Shown here: in pieces, positions 37,588-44,899 of the stretch | Layout of the letters: each line of letters opens with the position of its first letter | Position numbering within the stretch: the stretch's first letter is position 1 | Assembly (NCBI RefSeq): GCF_030246925.1 | Contig: NZ_CP126740.1 | Span: forward strand, 1,364,001-1,428,000 | Source of the DNA: Microbacterium sp. zg-Y625 | GTDB lineage: Bacteria > Actinomycetota > Actinomycetes > Actinomycetales > Microbacteriaceae | Direction of reading: 5' to 3' | Length of the DNA: 64,000 nt | Program-made: the position numbers and the translations under genes | The notes under the pieces: model-generated | Databases searched by the model: none | Told to the model about the DNA's origin: nothing | What the model saw: only the letters and a program-made list of their open reading frames with translations

Positions 37588-39593
37588 GCCAGGTCCTCCG
37601 CCGTGTCGACGAGGGCGCGGTCGGCGATGGCGCGCAGCACCAGGGCGATGGCGTCGTCGACGGGCACCCCGTTGGTCTGCGTGCCGTCGCGGAAGCGGAA
37701 CGACACGGTTCCCGCGGAGCGGTCCTGCTCCCCCGCGATCAGCTGCAGCGGCACCTTCTGCGTGGTGTGGGTGCGGATCTTCTTCTGCATCCGGTCGTCG
37801 GAGTGGTCGACCTCGGCACGCACGCCCTGCATCCGCAGCTGATCGACGATGCCGTCGAGGTAGTCGCCGTACTGCTCGGCGACGGGGATGGCGACGACCT
37901 GCACGGGCGCGAGCCACACCGGGAAGGCCCCCGCGTAGTGCTCGAGCAGGATCGCGAAGAACCGCTCGATCGAGCCGAACAGCGCCCGGTGGATCATGAT
38001 CGGCCGGTGCTTCTCGCCGTCGGGCCCGGTGTACTCCAGGTCGAAGCGCTCGGGCAGGTTGACGTCGACCTGGACGGTCGACAGCTGCCAGGTGCGCCCG
38101 ATGGCGTCGCGGGTCTTCAGATCGATCTTGGGGCCGTAGAAGGCGGCCTCGCCCGGGACCTCGGTGACCTTCAGTCCGCTCGCGTGGGCGACGTTGCGGA
38201 GGGCATTGGTGGAGTACTCCCAGAATTCCTCCGAGCCGATCCACTTCTCCTTCTCGTCGTCGCGCATCGACAGCTCGAGCTCGAAGTCCTCGAGCCCGAA
38301 GTCGCGCAGCATCGAGAGCACGAACTCCAGCACGCGCGTCGTCTCGGCTTCGAGCTGGTCGGGGGTGACGAACAGGTGCGAGTCGTCCTGCGTGAACCCG
38401 CGCACGCGGGTGAGGCCGTGGAGGGCGCCGGAGAGCTCGTTGCGGTACACCGTGCCGTTCTCGGCGAGACGCATGGGCAGGTCGCGGTAGCTGCGGGCAC
38501 GCTCCTTGTAGATGAGGATGTGCATCGGGCAGTTCATCGGCTTCAGGTAGTAGTCCTGGCCCTGCTTGACGATGTGGCCGTCCGCGTCGCGCTCCTCGTC
38601 CATGCGGATGGGCGGAAACATCCCCTCGCGATAGGTCACGAGGTGGTTGGACTGCAGGAAGAGGTCTTCCTTCGAGATGTGCGGGGTGTACACGTAGGTG
38701 TAGCCGCCCTCGATGTGGCGCCGGCGGGCGTGCTGCTCCATCTCGCCGCGGACGACGCCGCCCTTGGGGTGCCACACCGACAGGCCGGAGCCGATCTCAT
38801 CGGGGAAGGAGAAGAGGTCGAGCTCCTTGCCGAGCTTGCGGTGGTCGCGCTTGGCGGCCTCCTCGAGGCGCTGCTGGTAGGCGCGCAGCTCGTCCTTGGT
38901 GGGCCAGGCGGTGCCGTAGATGCGCTGGAGCTGCGGGTTCTTCTCGCTGCCGCGCCAGTACGCCCCCGCGATGCGGGTGAGGTCCCAGCCGTTGCCGACC
39001 ATGCGCGTGCTCGGCACGTGCGGTCCGCGGCAGAGGTCCTTCCAGACCGTCTCGCCGTCGCGGCTGACGTTGTCGTAGATGGTGAGCTCGCCTGCGCCGA
39101 CCTCGACCGAGGCGCCCTCCGCGGCATCCTTCGTGCCGCCCTTCAGATCGATGAGCTCGAGCTTGAAGGGCTCGTCGACGAGTTCGGCGCGAGCCTCCTC
39201 ATCGGTGACGACGCGGCGGACGAAGCGCTGGCCCTCGCGGACGATGCGCTCCATCTCCTTCTTGATGGCCTTCAGGTCCTCGGGCGTGAAGGGCTCCGCC
39301 ACGCCGAAGTCGTAGTAGAAGCCGTTCTCGATCGGCGGGCCGATGCCGAGGTTCGCCTGCGGCCGGATGCGCTGCACCGCCTGGGCGAGCACGTGCGCCG
39401 TGGAGTGGCGCAGGATCGACAGGCCGTCAGGGCTGTGGATCGTCACGGGCTCGACCTCGTCGGTCTCGGCGACGGTCGTCGCGAGGTCTTTCAGCTCGCC
39501 GTTCACGCGCAGCGCGATGACGCTGCGGTCGGGGAAGAGGGCGAACCCGTCGGCGGGGTAGGTCACGTCAGAGGGGATCACGACGTCAGTCAC
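37584..39593 (-). CDS. thrS: Threonyl-tRNA synthetase
   Basis: Charges tRNA-Thr. The 669-residue enzyme has an N-terminal TGS domain, the editing domain with [12 protein letters not shown] near 63-74 and the class II catalytic core with [38 protein letters not shown] near 349-361 (zinc cysteine) and [11 protein letters not shown] near 394-404. The anticodon-binding domain includes [17 protein letters not shown] start with GGAGAAG nine bases upstream begins [16 protein letters not shown]. The leader of 137 bases contains a small threonine-rich ORF that may control expression. Confidence 0.97.
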   Translation of the reverse strand: MTDVVIPSDVTYPADGFALFPDRSVIALRVNGELKDLATTVAETDEVEPVTIHSPDGLSILRHSTAHVLAQAVQRIRPQANLGIGPPIENGFYYDFGVAEPFTPEDLKAIKKEMERIVREGQRFVRRVVTDEEARAELVDEPFKLELIDLKGGTKDAAEGASVEVGAGELTIYDNVSRDGETVWKDLCRGPHVPSTRMVGNGWDLTRIAGAYWRGSEKNPQLQRIYGTAWPTKDELRAYQQRLEEAAKRDHRKLGKELDLFSFPDEIGSGLSVWHPKGGVVRGEMEQHARRRHIEGGYTYVYTPHISKEDLFLQSNHLVTYREGMFPPIRMDEERDADGHIVKQGQDYYLKPMNCPMHILIYKERARSYRDLPMRLAENGTVYRNELSGALHGLTRVRGFTQDDSHLFVTPDQLEAETTRVLEFVLSMLRDFGLEDFELELSMRDDEKEKWIGSEEFWEYSTNALRNVAHASGLKVTEVPGEAAFYGPKIDLKTRDAIGRTWQLSTVQVDVNLPERFDLEYTGPDGEKHRPIMIHRALFGSIERFFAILLEHYAGAFPVWLAPVQVVAIPVAEQYGDYLDGIVDQLRMQGVRAEVDHSDDRMQKKIRTHTTQKVPLQLIAGEQDRSAGTVSFRFRDGTQTNGVPVDDAIALVLRAIADRALVDTAEDLA

Positions 39594-39639
39594 AGGAACT
39601 TCTCCAGAGGGTGGCTCGGAACGTTGAGTGCTCAGCTTC

Positions 39640-39654
39640 GGGCGCTCGGCGCCC
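39640..39654 (-). other. Hairpin between the thrS leader ORF and thrS
   Basis: GGGCGC and GCGCCC form a perfect 6-bp stem with a 3-base loop, eight bases after the stop codon of the leader ORF. No T-run follows, so it is either a weak intrinsic terminator or part of a larger alternative structure. Confidence 0.5.
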
Positions 39655-39661
39655 TGCCCGC

Positions 39662-39730
39662 TCAGGCCTGAAGCGTTCGCGTGCCGGTGGCCGCGACGAC
39701 GTTCGCAGCGGTCGTCCGGCTCAGTTCCAT
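39662..39730 (-). CDS. Candidate threonine-rich leader peptide of thrS
   Basis: A 22-codon ORF begins at an ATG seven bases after a TAGAAT box and ends with TGA 68 bases before the thrS GTG. The peptide begins [20 protein letters not shown] and has threonine at positions 6, 7, 15, 17 and 19, that is 5 of 22 residues. A leaderless, cognate-amino-acid-rich ORF in front of a synthetase gene is the layout of ribosome-mediated attenuation: low Thr-tRNA would stall the ribosome and change the downstream fold. The antiterminator is not evident by eye, so the mechanism remains inferred. Confidence 0.6.
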   Translation of the reverse strand: MELSRTTAANVVAATGTRTLQA

Positions 39731-39737
39731 GGGCACG

Positions 39738-39743
39738 ATTCTA
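39738..39743 (-). promoter_or_regulatory. -10 box of the thrS leader transcript
   Basis: TAGAAT on the minus strand ends seven bases before the ATG of the leader ORF and places the transcription start at that ATG or within a base or two of it. Confidence 0.6.
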
Positions 39744-39762
39744 GTGGGGTGCGCGGACCACG

Positions 39763-40923
39763 ATGATGGATGCCGTGAAGCTCGCCGTGATCGGTGCCGT
39801 CCTCCTGCTGCTCAGCGGGGTCGCCGTCGTGGTCGGCGTGCTCCCGGCATCCGACGCGCTGGCGGTCGCCGACCGGGTCTGGCCGATCCTGCTGTTCGTC
39901 GTGGCCGTGACGATCGTGGCGGAGCTCGCGGCCGCGGCCGGGGTCTTCGACGTGGTGGCGGCGCGGCTGGCACGCCTCGCCCGGGGACGCACGATCGTGC
40001 TGTGGCTCGCCGTCGTCGGGCTCGCCGTCGTCGTGACGGCCTTCCTGTCGCTCGACACGACCGCGGTGCTGCTCACCCCCGTCGTCGTGGCCGTCGCCCG
40101 GGCGAACGGGCTGGATCCGCTGCCCTTCGCGTTCACGACGGTGTGGCTGGCCAACACCGGCTCGCTCCTGCTGCCGGTGTCGAACCTCACCAACCTTCTC
40201 GCCGCGCACCGCGTCGACACCGGCGGGCCGGGCGACTTCGTCGCGCTCATGTGGCCCTCGGCCCTCGTCGCCGTCGTGGTGACGGTGCTGCTGCTGCTCG
40301 TCGTGCACCGGCGCGAGCTTCGGGGACGCTACACGCCGTCTCCGACGCCCCGCGTGGCCGACCCGGTGCTGCTGCGCGCGGCATCCGTCATCGTCGTCGT
40401 GCTGCTGCCGCTGCTCGTCTCGGGACTGCCGCCCTGGCAGCCGGCTCTGGCCGCGGCGGTTGCCCTCACGGTCGTCCACGGGTGGCGCAATCCCCGTGCG
40501 CTCGGGCTGCGGCTGCTGCCGTGGCAGCTGGTCGTCTTCGCCTCGGGACTCTTCCTCGCCGTCGGTACGCTCGAGGCCTGGGGGTCGGCGGAGCTGCTGC
40601 GACTCGTGGTGGGGGCGGGCGACGGTGTCGTCGAGCTGCTGCGGGTCGCCGGTGCGGGACTGATCGCCGCGAACGCGATCGACAACCTGCCCGCTTACCT
40701 GGCGCTGGAATCGGTCGCCGACTCCCCCGCGCGTCTGGGTGCCCTGCTGGTGGGCGTCAACGCAGGCCCCCTCGTGACGCCGTGGGCGTCGCTGGCGACC
40801 CTGCTCTGGCACGAGCGCCTGCGAGCCGACGGCATCGACGTGCCGTGGCGTCGCTACATGCTGCGCGGGGCGGTTGCGGCGCCGGTCATCGTCGGGCTCG
40901 CGGTGCTGCCGCTGGCGCGGTAG
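39763..40923 (+). CDS. SLC13/ArsB-NhaD-type ion transporter
   Basis: A 386-residue integral membrane protein with about ten hydrophobic helices. The segments SLDTTAVLLTPVVVAVARANGLDPLPFAFTTVWLANTGSLLLPVSNLTNLL (near 100-150) and ANAIDNLPAYLALE near 303-316 carry the two inverted, membrane-embedded motifs with conserved Asn/Asp seen in ArsB and anion or cation permeases. Whether it moves arsenite, dicarboxylate or a cation cannot be told; no arsenic gene is near. Two adjacent ATGs (39763, 39766) are possible starts. It diverges from thrS. Confidence 0.8.
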   Translation: MMDAVKLAVIGAVLLLLSGVAVVVGVLPASDALAVADRVWPILLFVVAVTIVAELAAAAGVFDVVAARLARLARGRTIVLWLAVVGLAVVVTAFLSLDTTAVLLTPVVVAVARANGLDPLPFAFTTVWLANTGSLLLPVSNLTNLLAAHRVDTGGPGDFVALMWPSALVAVVVTVLLLLVVHRRELRGRYTPSPTPRVADPVLLRAASVIVVVLLPLLVSGLPPWQPALAAAVALTVVHGWRNPRALGLRLLPWQLVVFASGLFLAVGTLEAWGSAELLRLVVGAGDGVVELLRVAGAGLIAANAIDNLPAYLALESVADSPARLGALLVGVNAGPLVTPWASLATLLWHERLRADGIDVPWRRYMLRGAVAAPVIVGLAVLPLAR

Positions 40924-40933
40924 CGCGCGGTGC

Positions 40934-41119
40934 TCAGGAGTCTTCGCGGCGGGCGGTGCCGGGGGCGTGCACCATCAGTGCGAGGGCCAGGGAGACGGCG
41001 ATGACGCCGGCGGCGAAGACGAAGCCGCTCACAGGCGTCGTGTCGATCGCGAACGACAACCCGAACAGGTAGAAGCCGAGAAGAAACAGCACCGCATACA
41101 GCGCGTACAGGACGAACAT
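40934..41119 (-). CDS. Small two-helix membrane protein
   Basis: A 61-residue protein with two hydrophobic segments (MFVLYALYAVLFLLGFYLFGLSF and GFVFAAGVIAVSLALALMVHA) and a short charged tail. It starts at an ATG with a perfect GGAGGT site seven bases upstream, and a TACGAT -10 box lies at 41150-41155. These two signals are why I regard it as a real gene. I do not know its function. Its stop lies 10 bases from the convergent permease stop. Confidence 0.7.
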   Translation of the reverse strand: MFVLYALYAVLFLLGFYLFGLSFAIDTTPVSGFVFAAGVIAVSLALALMVHAPGTARREDS

Positions 41120-41182
41120 TCACTACCTCCGTGGGTTACCGGTCCCCTGATCGTAGCCGGGTCCCGGCGCGTCCGAGATGTG

Positions 41183-41713
41183 CTACCGCTCGCCCACCGT
41201 GATGTCGACCTGGATCTCGCCCGCGAGCCGTTCCAGCGCGGACACGACGGTCGCGACGTCGACGCCGGTGGGAACGCGCACGTCGACGGTCGCCTCGAAC
41301 AGTGTGCCGCCCGCCATCGGGGCGTCGAGGGTGCGGCTGGCGAACGCGTCGATGCTGAGCCCGCGCGCGGCGAGCGTCGCGGTGATGTCCCGGACGATTC
41401 CGGGGCGGTCGTTGCCCAGCACGCTGAACGTGACGTGGCTGTCGCTGTCGCGGTCGCTGTCCGCCGATGCCGCGGCATCCGCCCCGGTGTGCGCGGTGAC
41501 GCGCAGCAGGCCGTCAAGGCCCCGCAGGGCCGAGGTGAGCGCCATCTCCTGGGCCTCGGGCACGCTGACGACGACGACGCCGGCGAAGGCGCCGGCGAGT
41601 TCGGCGAGTTCGCTGCGCTCCCAATTGCCCCCGTGCGCGGCGACGGTGTCGGCCAGAACGCGGACGAGACCGGCGCGGTCGTCGCCGACGACGGTGAGGA
41701 CGAGGTGTGCCAT
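41183..41713 (-). CDS. ACT-domain protein, GcvR-like
   Basis: A 176-residue protein with two ACT domains: LTVVGDDRAGLVRVLADTVAAHGGNW near 5-30 and FSVLGNDRPGIVRDITATLAARGLSIDAF near 96-124. They are joined by a short Asp/Ser-rich linker. The pattern fits the GcvR/glycine-cleavage regulator family, which senses an amino acid, but the ligand and target are unknown and no gcv gene is near. The ATG has a TAGGCT box six bases upstream and no ribosome site, so the mRNA is probably leaderless. Confidence 0.8.
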   Translation of the reverse strand: MAHLVLTVVGDDRAGLVRVLADTVAAHGGNWERSELAELAGAFAGVVVVSVPEAQEMALTSALRGLDGLLRVTAHTGADAAASADSDRDSDSHVTFSVLGNDRPGIVRDITATLAARGLSIDAFASRTLDAPMAGGTLFEATVDVRVPTGVDVATVVSALERLAGEIQVDITVGER

Positions 41714-41719
41714 GCGGTG

Positions 41720-41725
41720 AGCCTA
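41720..41725 (-). promoter_or_regulatory. -10 box, leaderless promoter of the ACT protein gene
   Basis: TAGGCT on the minus strand at -12 to -7 from the ATG at 41713. Confidence 0.6.
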
Positions 41726-41767
41726 TCCCCCGCCGTCGCGGGGCCTGTCTGCAGTCGGGTGCGCGGG

Positions 41768-43096
41768 TCAGTATCGAAGCGGCATCGGCTCGCTCCTGCC
41801 GTAGATGTGCACCGCGCCGCCCCCGCCGGCGAAGAGTGCGTCGATGTCGTCGGTGCGGGGCACCGGGAGGATGTCGAGGGTCACCTCCGGCGGCGGCGTG
41901 AATGTGGCATCCATCGCCCCCGGGGCGTTCTCATCGGACAGCCTCGCGCCGGTGCGCACGCGCGCCAGCTGGGTGTGCGCACCGTGTGCCGGGCTCGCCG
42001 AGTCGATGTAGTCGGCGTAGACGCACTCCACTCCCGCCACGAAGCCCTGCCGACGCACGCCCTCGGTGCCGAGGTTCCCCAGCGGGTACCGGCCGTCGCA
42101 GTTGAACGCCCAGCCCCCGGCGCGCGCCGCGACGGCCGGCGGGTGCAGCTGCATTCCGCACGACGGCACGAGGTGCAGGTCGAGGCCGTCGGTGGGCCGG
42201 GGCCACGGGCTGCGGGCGCTGCTCTTGCGCAGCCGGCGATCGGCGTGGTCGAGGCACACCTCCACCGCCACGTTCACCGGTGAGCGGTCGCCCCGGACCG
42301 CGAAGATGCCGTAGGGGTCGGCCGCGTGGGCCTTGAAATCCCCCGCGGAGAGGTCGAGCCCGGCGTATGCCGCCATCGGCTCCGTGATGACGGGCTTTCC
42401 GGTGACCTCCCAGAGGAGGAAGTCCTCGTTGGAGTCGTAGTGCTTCTGCGTCGTGAACGCCTCGGCGCCGAGCGGCGACAGGATGCCGTCGACCGGCGTG
42501 GCGCTGATCATCAGGGCGCGGTTGCGCACCCGCACCAGCGGATAGGCGTGGGCGCTTCGGATGAAGTCGGCCAGCATGTCGAAGATGACACCGCGCATCA
42601 CCCCGGCTGACCGCTGCACGCCTTCACCGAGGTGACGCACGATGTCGGTGCGGGTGCGGGCGTCGACGGACTCGACCACCGCGGCGATGTCGGCGACCTC
42701 GGTGGTGACCACCGAGCCGAGCACCAGGAGGAAGTGCGGGTACTGCGGCGCGGGGAACAGCTCCCGGAGCACGTCGAGGATGATCTCGGCCGCATCGCGC
42801 TCGCCGGGCGCGGAGACGTACGGACCGACAGGTCCGTGCCAGAAGAACTCCGGCGCCACGAAGACGTTCAGCACCGAGGGGTCGCCCAGGTCGGGCAGGG
42901 CATCACGGGCCAGGTCCACCGCGGCCCTCATCACCGCTGCGCGGCCGCGCACGTCGGCGGCGAGGTCGTCAGCCGCCCGGTAGGTGCCCGCCATCGCGCC
43001 GCGGCCGCTCTGATCGCCGAACGCGATGATGTCCGCCGGCGTGGTGGGGATCGCGTATCCGATGAATCTCACCCTGTCGTAGGCGGCGCTGCTCAT
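41768..43096 (-). CDS. Divergent nitrilase-superfamily (carbon-nitrogen hydrolase) candidate
   Basis: A 442-residue protein that I cannot name firmly. Three segments match the Glu-Lys-Cys triad of the nitrilase fold in the right order: a glutamate in NVFVAPEFFWHGPVGPY near 77-93, a possible lysine in TTQKHYDSNEDFLLWE near 211-226, and a cysteine in VNVAVEVCLDHADRRL near 265-280. The spacing is wider than in typical 270-residue amidases, and the C-terminal 150 residues look like an added domain. No signal peptide or membrane helix is seen, so it is probably cytosolic. It stands alone before the tRNA cluster. The family call is inference from motifs. Confidence 0.5.
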   Translation of the reverse strand: MSSAAYDRVRFIGYAIPTTPADIIAFGDQSGRGAMAGTYRAADDLAADVRGRAAVMRAAVDLARDALPDLGDPSVLNVFVAPEFFWHGPVGPYVSAPGERDAAEIILDVLRELFPAPQYPHFLLVLGSVVTTEVADIAAVVESVDARTRTDIVRHLGEGVQRSAGVMRGVIFDMLADFIRSAHAYPLVRVRNRALMISATPVDGILSPLGAEAFTTQKHYDSNEDFLLWEVTGKPVITEPMAAYAGLDLSAGDFKAHAADPYGIFAVRGDRSPVNVAVEVCLDHADRRLRKSSARSPWPRPTDGLDLHLVPSCGMQLHPPAVAARAGGWAFNCDGRYPLGNLGTEGVRRQGFVAGVECVYADYIDSASPAHGAHTQLARVRTGARLSDENAPGAMDATFTPPPEVTLDILPVPRTDDIDALFAGGGGAVHIYGRSEPMPLRY

Positions 43097-43172
43097 CGCC
43101 CGGACAGTACACCCGGGTTTCGGGGCTCACCAGGGCATGCGGCGCTGACCGGGCGCGCGTGCGGAAAAAGCA

Positions 43173-43200
43173 AGAACCCCCCGGTCTCCCGGGGGGTTCT
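43173..43200 (-). terminator. Terminator of the Gly-Cys-Val tRNA operon
   Basis: On the minus strand AGAACCCCCCGG and CCGGGGGGTTCT form a perfect 12-bp stem with a 4-base loop, followed by TGCTTTTTCC. It lies right after the 3' end of tRNA-Val(GAC). Confidence 0.92.
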
Positions 43201-43202
43201 GG

Positions 43203-43277
43203 TGGTGCGCGATACTGGGATCGAACCAGTGACCTCTTCCGTGTCAGGGAAGCGCGCTACCGCTGCGCCAATCGCGC
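43203..43277 (-). tRNA. tRNA-Val (anticodon GAC)
   Basis: Cloverleaf on the minus strand with acceptor GCGCGAT pairing ATCGCGC, anticodon stem CTTCC/GGAAG around GAC, and T-loop GGTTCGATCCC. CCA is encoded in the DNA (43203-43205). Confidence 0.95.
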
Positions 43278-43301
43278 CCGTAAGGGCTGTTGAGTTCTGA
43301 G

Positions 43302-43375
43302 TGGAGGTGGCGACGGGATTCGAACCCGTGTAAACGGCTTTGCAGGCCGGTGCCTAGCCGCTCGGCCACGCCACC
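43302..43375 (-). tRNA. tRNA-Cys (anticodon GCA)
   Basis: Acceptor GGTGGCG pairs CGCCACC; the anticodon loop is CTGCAAA with GCA; T-loop GGGTTCGAATCCC. CCA is encoded (43302-43304). Confidence 0.95.
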
Positions 43376-43428
43376 GTGTGGTTTGACCCCACGTGCCATG
43401 GAATCTCCGGAGAGATTCCTTACACTCG

Positions 43429-43501
43429 AGCGGATGACGAGACTCGAACTCGCGACCCCAACCTTGGCAAGGTTGTGCGCTACCAACTGCGCTACATCCG
43501 C
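43429..43501 (-). tRNA. tRNA-Gly (anticodon GCC)
   Basis: Acceptor GCGGATG pairs CATCCGC; anticodon stem AACCT/AGGTT around GCC; T-arm GCGAGTTCGAGTCTCGT. CCA is not encoded. It is first in the minus-strand tRNA operon. Confidence 0.95.
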
Positions 43502-43533
43502 ATTTCGCACCGGATCGCTCCGGCACTTGAATG

Positions 43534-43561
43534 ACTTTAGCCGACTCCGAGCCGAGTGCAA
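43534..43561 (-). promoter_or_regulatory. Promoter of the Gly-Cys-Val tRNA operon
   Basis: On the minus strand TTGCAC (43556-43561) and TAAAGT (43534-43539) are separated by 16 bases. Transcription would start about 25 bases before tRNA-Gly. Confidence 0.6.
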
Positions 43562-43621
43562 AACCGGCGGCACCCCGCGCGTGTCTGGCCCTTGTGGTTC
43601 GGAGCGGGGCGTGGCATCCGG

Positions 43622-43627
43622 TATGCT
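43622..43627 (+). promoter_or_regulatory. -10 box of the tRNA-Val(CAC) promoter
   Basis: TATGCT with TTCGGA 18 bases upstream. The start would fall about 16 bases before the tRNA. Confidence 0.5.
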
Positions 43628-43649
43628 CGTTGAGGCCCCTCGGGGCGAC

Positions 43650-43722
43650 GGGCGATTGGCGCAGTTGGTAGCGCGCTTCCTTCACACGGAAGAGGTCATC
43701 AGTTCGAGTCTGGTATCGCCCA
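43650..43722 (+). tRNA. tRNA-Val (anticodon CAC)
   Basis: Acceptor GGGCGAT pairs ATCGCCC; anticodon stem CTTCC/GGAAG around CAC; T-arm ATCAGTTCGAGTCTGGT. CCA is not encoded. It points away from the other three tRNA genes. Confidence 0.95.
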
Positions 43723-43730
43723 CCGGATGT

Positions 43731-43770
43731 AGCCCCGGAATCACGCGGAAGCGAGTGAACGGGGCTTTTT
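43731..43770 (+). terminator. Terminator of tRNA-Val(CAC)
   Basis: AGCCCCG pairs CGGGGCT across a 22-base loop and is followed by TTTTT. It overlaps the last codons of the membrane-protein gene on the other strand. Confidence 0.75.
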
Positions 43771-44220
43771 CGCGCCCGCACACCTCGCTGGCCGCCGCCT
43801 CCGGAGGCCTGCGGCGACGGCGACCAGCAGCCCCGCGACGACGAAGGTCAACGCCTGGGTGTAGCCCGTCCCCGGCGGCACGTCCCAGTGGCCGCCGGCG
43901 ATTCCCAGCCACAGCAGGTACTCGGTGAACGGGTTCATGATCGCCACGACAGCCACGGCCGTCCACGCCACGACGCGACCCGTGTGCGCTCCGACGAGGC
44001 CGACCGCCCAGAGGGTGAGCGCGAACGCCAGCATCCAGAACAGTTGCAGCGCCGAGAGGTGAAGCGGCCCATCCATCGCCTCGAGGCAGGGCACGCTCGT
44101 CCCGTCAGCGACGCACGGCGTCCAGGCGGCGCGCGTGAGGAAGATCCCTCCCGCACCGCCGACGGTGAGCACGGCGGCGATGGCGCACAGCGCGGTGGTG
44201 CCGGAGGGGCGTCGTTTCAT
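43741..44220 (-). CDS. Four-helix membrane protein of unknown function
   Basis: A 159-residue integral membrane protein with hydrophobic segments at about 10-30 (ALCAIAAVLTVGGAGGIFL), 55-77, 82-104 and 120-138, and a basic C-terminus (GLRRRRPARCAGAKKPRSLASA). A loop between helices 1 and 2 holds two cysteines (TPCVADGTSVPCLEA) that could form a disulfide outside. I do not recognise it. ATG 44220 is preferred to a GTG two codons earlier because a TAGGGT box then sits at the leaderless distance. The last 30 bases double as the terminator of the facing tRNA gene. Confidence 0.7.
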   Translation of the reverse strand: MKRRPSGTTALCAIAAVLTVGGAGGIFLTRAAWTPCVADGTSVPCLEAMDGPLHLSALQLFWMLAFALTLWAVGLVGAHTGRVVAWTAVAVVAIMNPFTEYLLWLGIAGGHWDVPPGTGYTQALTFVVAGLLVAVAAGLRRRRPARCAGAKKPRSLASA

Positions 44221-44226
44221 GGCCAC

Positions 44227-44232
44227 ACCCTA
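44227..44232 (-). promoter_or_regulatory. -10 box, leaderless promoter of the four-helix membrane protein
   Basis: TAGGGT on the minus strand at -12 to -7 from the ATG at 44220. Confidence 0.55.
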
Positions 44233-44296
44233 TCCGTGGCGATCATCCGCGCCGTTCGCCTTCGGCCGACCGTTCCACCCCGGCCACCCGGGCTCC

Positions 44297-44899
44297 TCAG
44301 AGCCAGCCGCGCTCCTCCGCCATCAGGGTCGCCTGCTGGCGCGTACCCACGGCGAGCTTCGTCAGCACCGCCGACACGTGATTGCGCACCGTCCCGGGGG
44401 CCAGCGACAGCGTGCGGGCGATCTGCCCCGTCGTCTCCCCGCGTCGCCCGGCCCGCAGCACGTCGAGTTCGCGTGCGGTGAGCGGGCAGCGCTCGTCACT
44501 CAGCGCGTCCGCGGCGATCTCGGGGTCCACGTACCGTGCGCCGGCCGCCACGCGCCGGATGACGGCGGCCACCTCGTCCGCACCGCGGGACTTCGGCAGG
44601 AAGCCGGCGACTCCGGAAGCCAGTGCGCGCCGCAGCACGCCCGGACGCGCATGACGCGTCACGATGACGCAGCGGGTGGCGACGGTGCGGCTCAGGCGTT
44701 CGGCGACCTCGACGCCGTCGAGGTGCGGCATCTCGAGGTCGAGCAGGCACACATCCGGCATCAGCCGCACCGCTTCGGCGAGCGCATGGGCGCCGTCCGT
44801 GCACTCGGCGACGACGTCGATGTCGTCCTCCAGGCGCAGCAGAGCAGCCAGCGCCGAGCGGATCATGCCCTCATCGTCGGCGACGAGCACCCGGATCAC
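44297..44899 (-). CDS. NarL/LuxR-type response regulator
   Basis: A 200-residue DNA-binding response regulator. The receiver domain begins MIRVLVADDEGMIRSAL with acidic residues D8-D9, the phospho-aspartate in DVCLLDLEMPHLDG near 49-62, and the late lysine in GFLPKSRGADEV. The LuxR helix-turn-helix LTARELDVLRAGRRGETTGQIARTLSLAPGTVRNHVSAVLTKL fills 138-180. The GTG start overlaps the kinase stop as GTGA, so the pair is coupled. Its target genes are not evident. The membrane gene just downstream, on the same strand, has its own promoter. Confidence 0.93.
   Translation of the reverse strand: MIRVLVADDEGMIRSALAALLRLEDDIDVVAECTDGAHALAEAVRLMPDVCLLDLEMPHLDGVEVAERLSRTVATRCVIVTRHARPGVLRRALASGVAGFLPKSRGADEVAAVIRRVAAGARYVDPEIAADALSDERCPLTARELDVLRAGRRGETTGQIARTLSLAPGTVRNHVSAVLTKLAVGTRQQATLMAEERGWL

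Noticed and set aside
39594-39762. T-box riboswitch upstream of thrS
   Set aside because: The leader is only about 137 bases and no T-box sequence (AGGGTGGNACCGCG) or specifier stem is visible.
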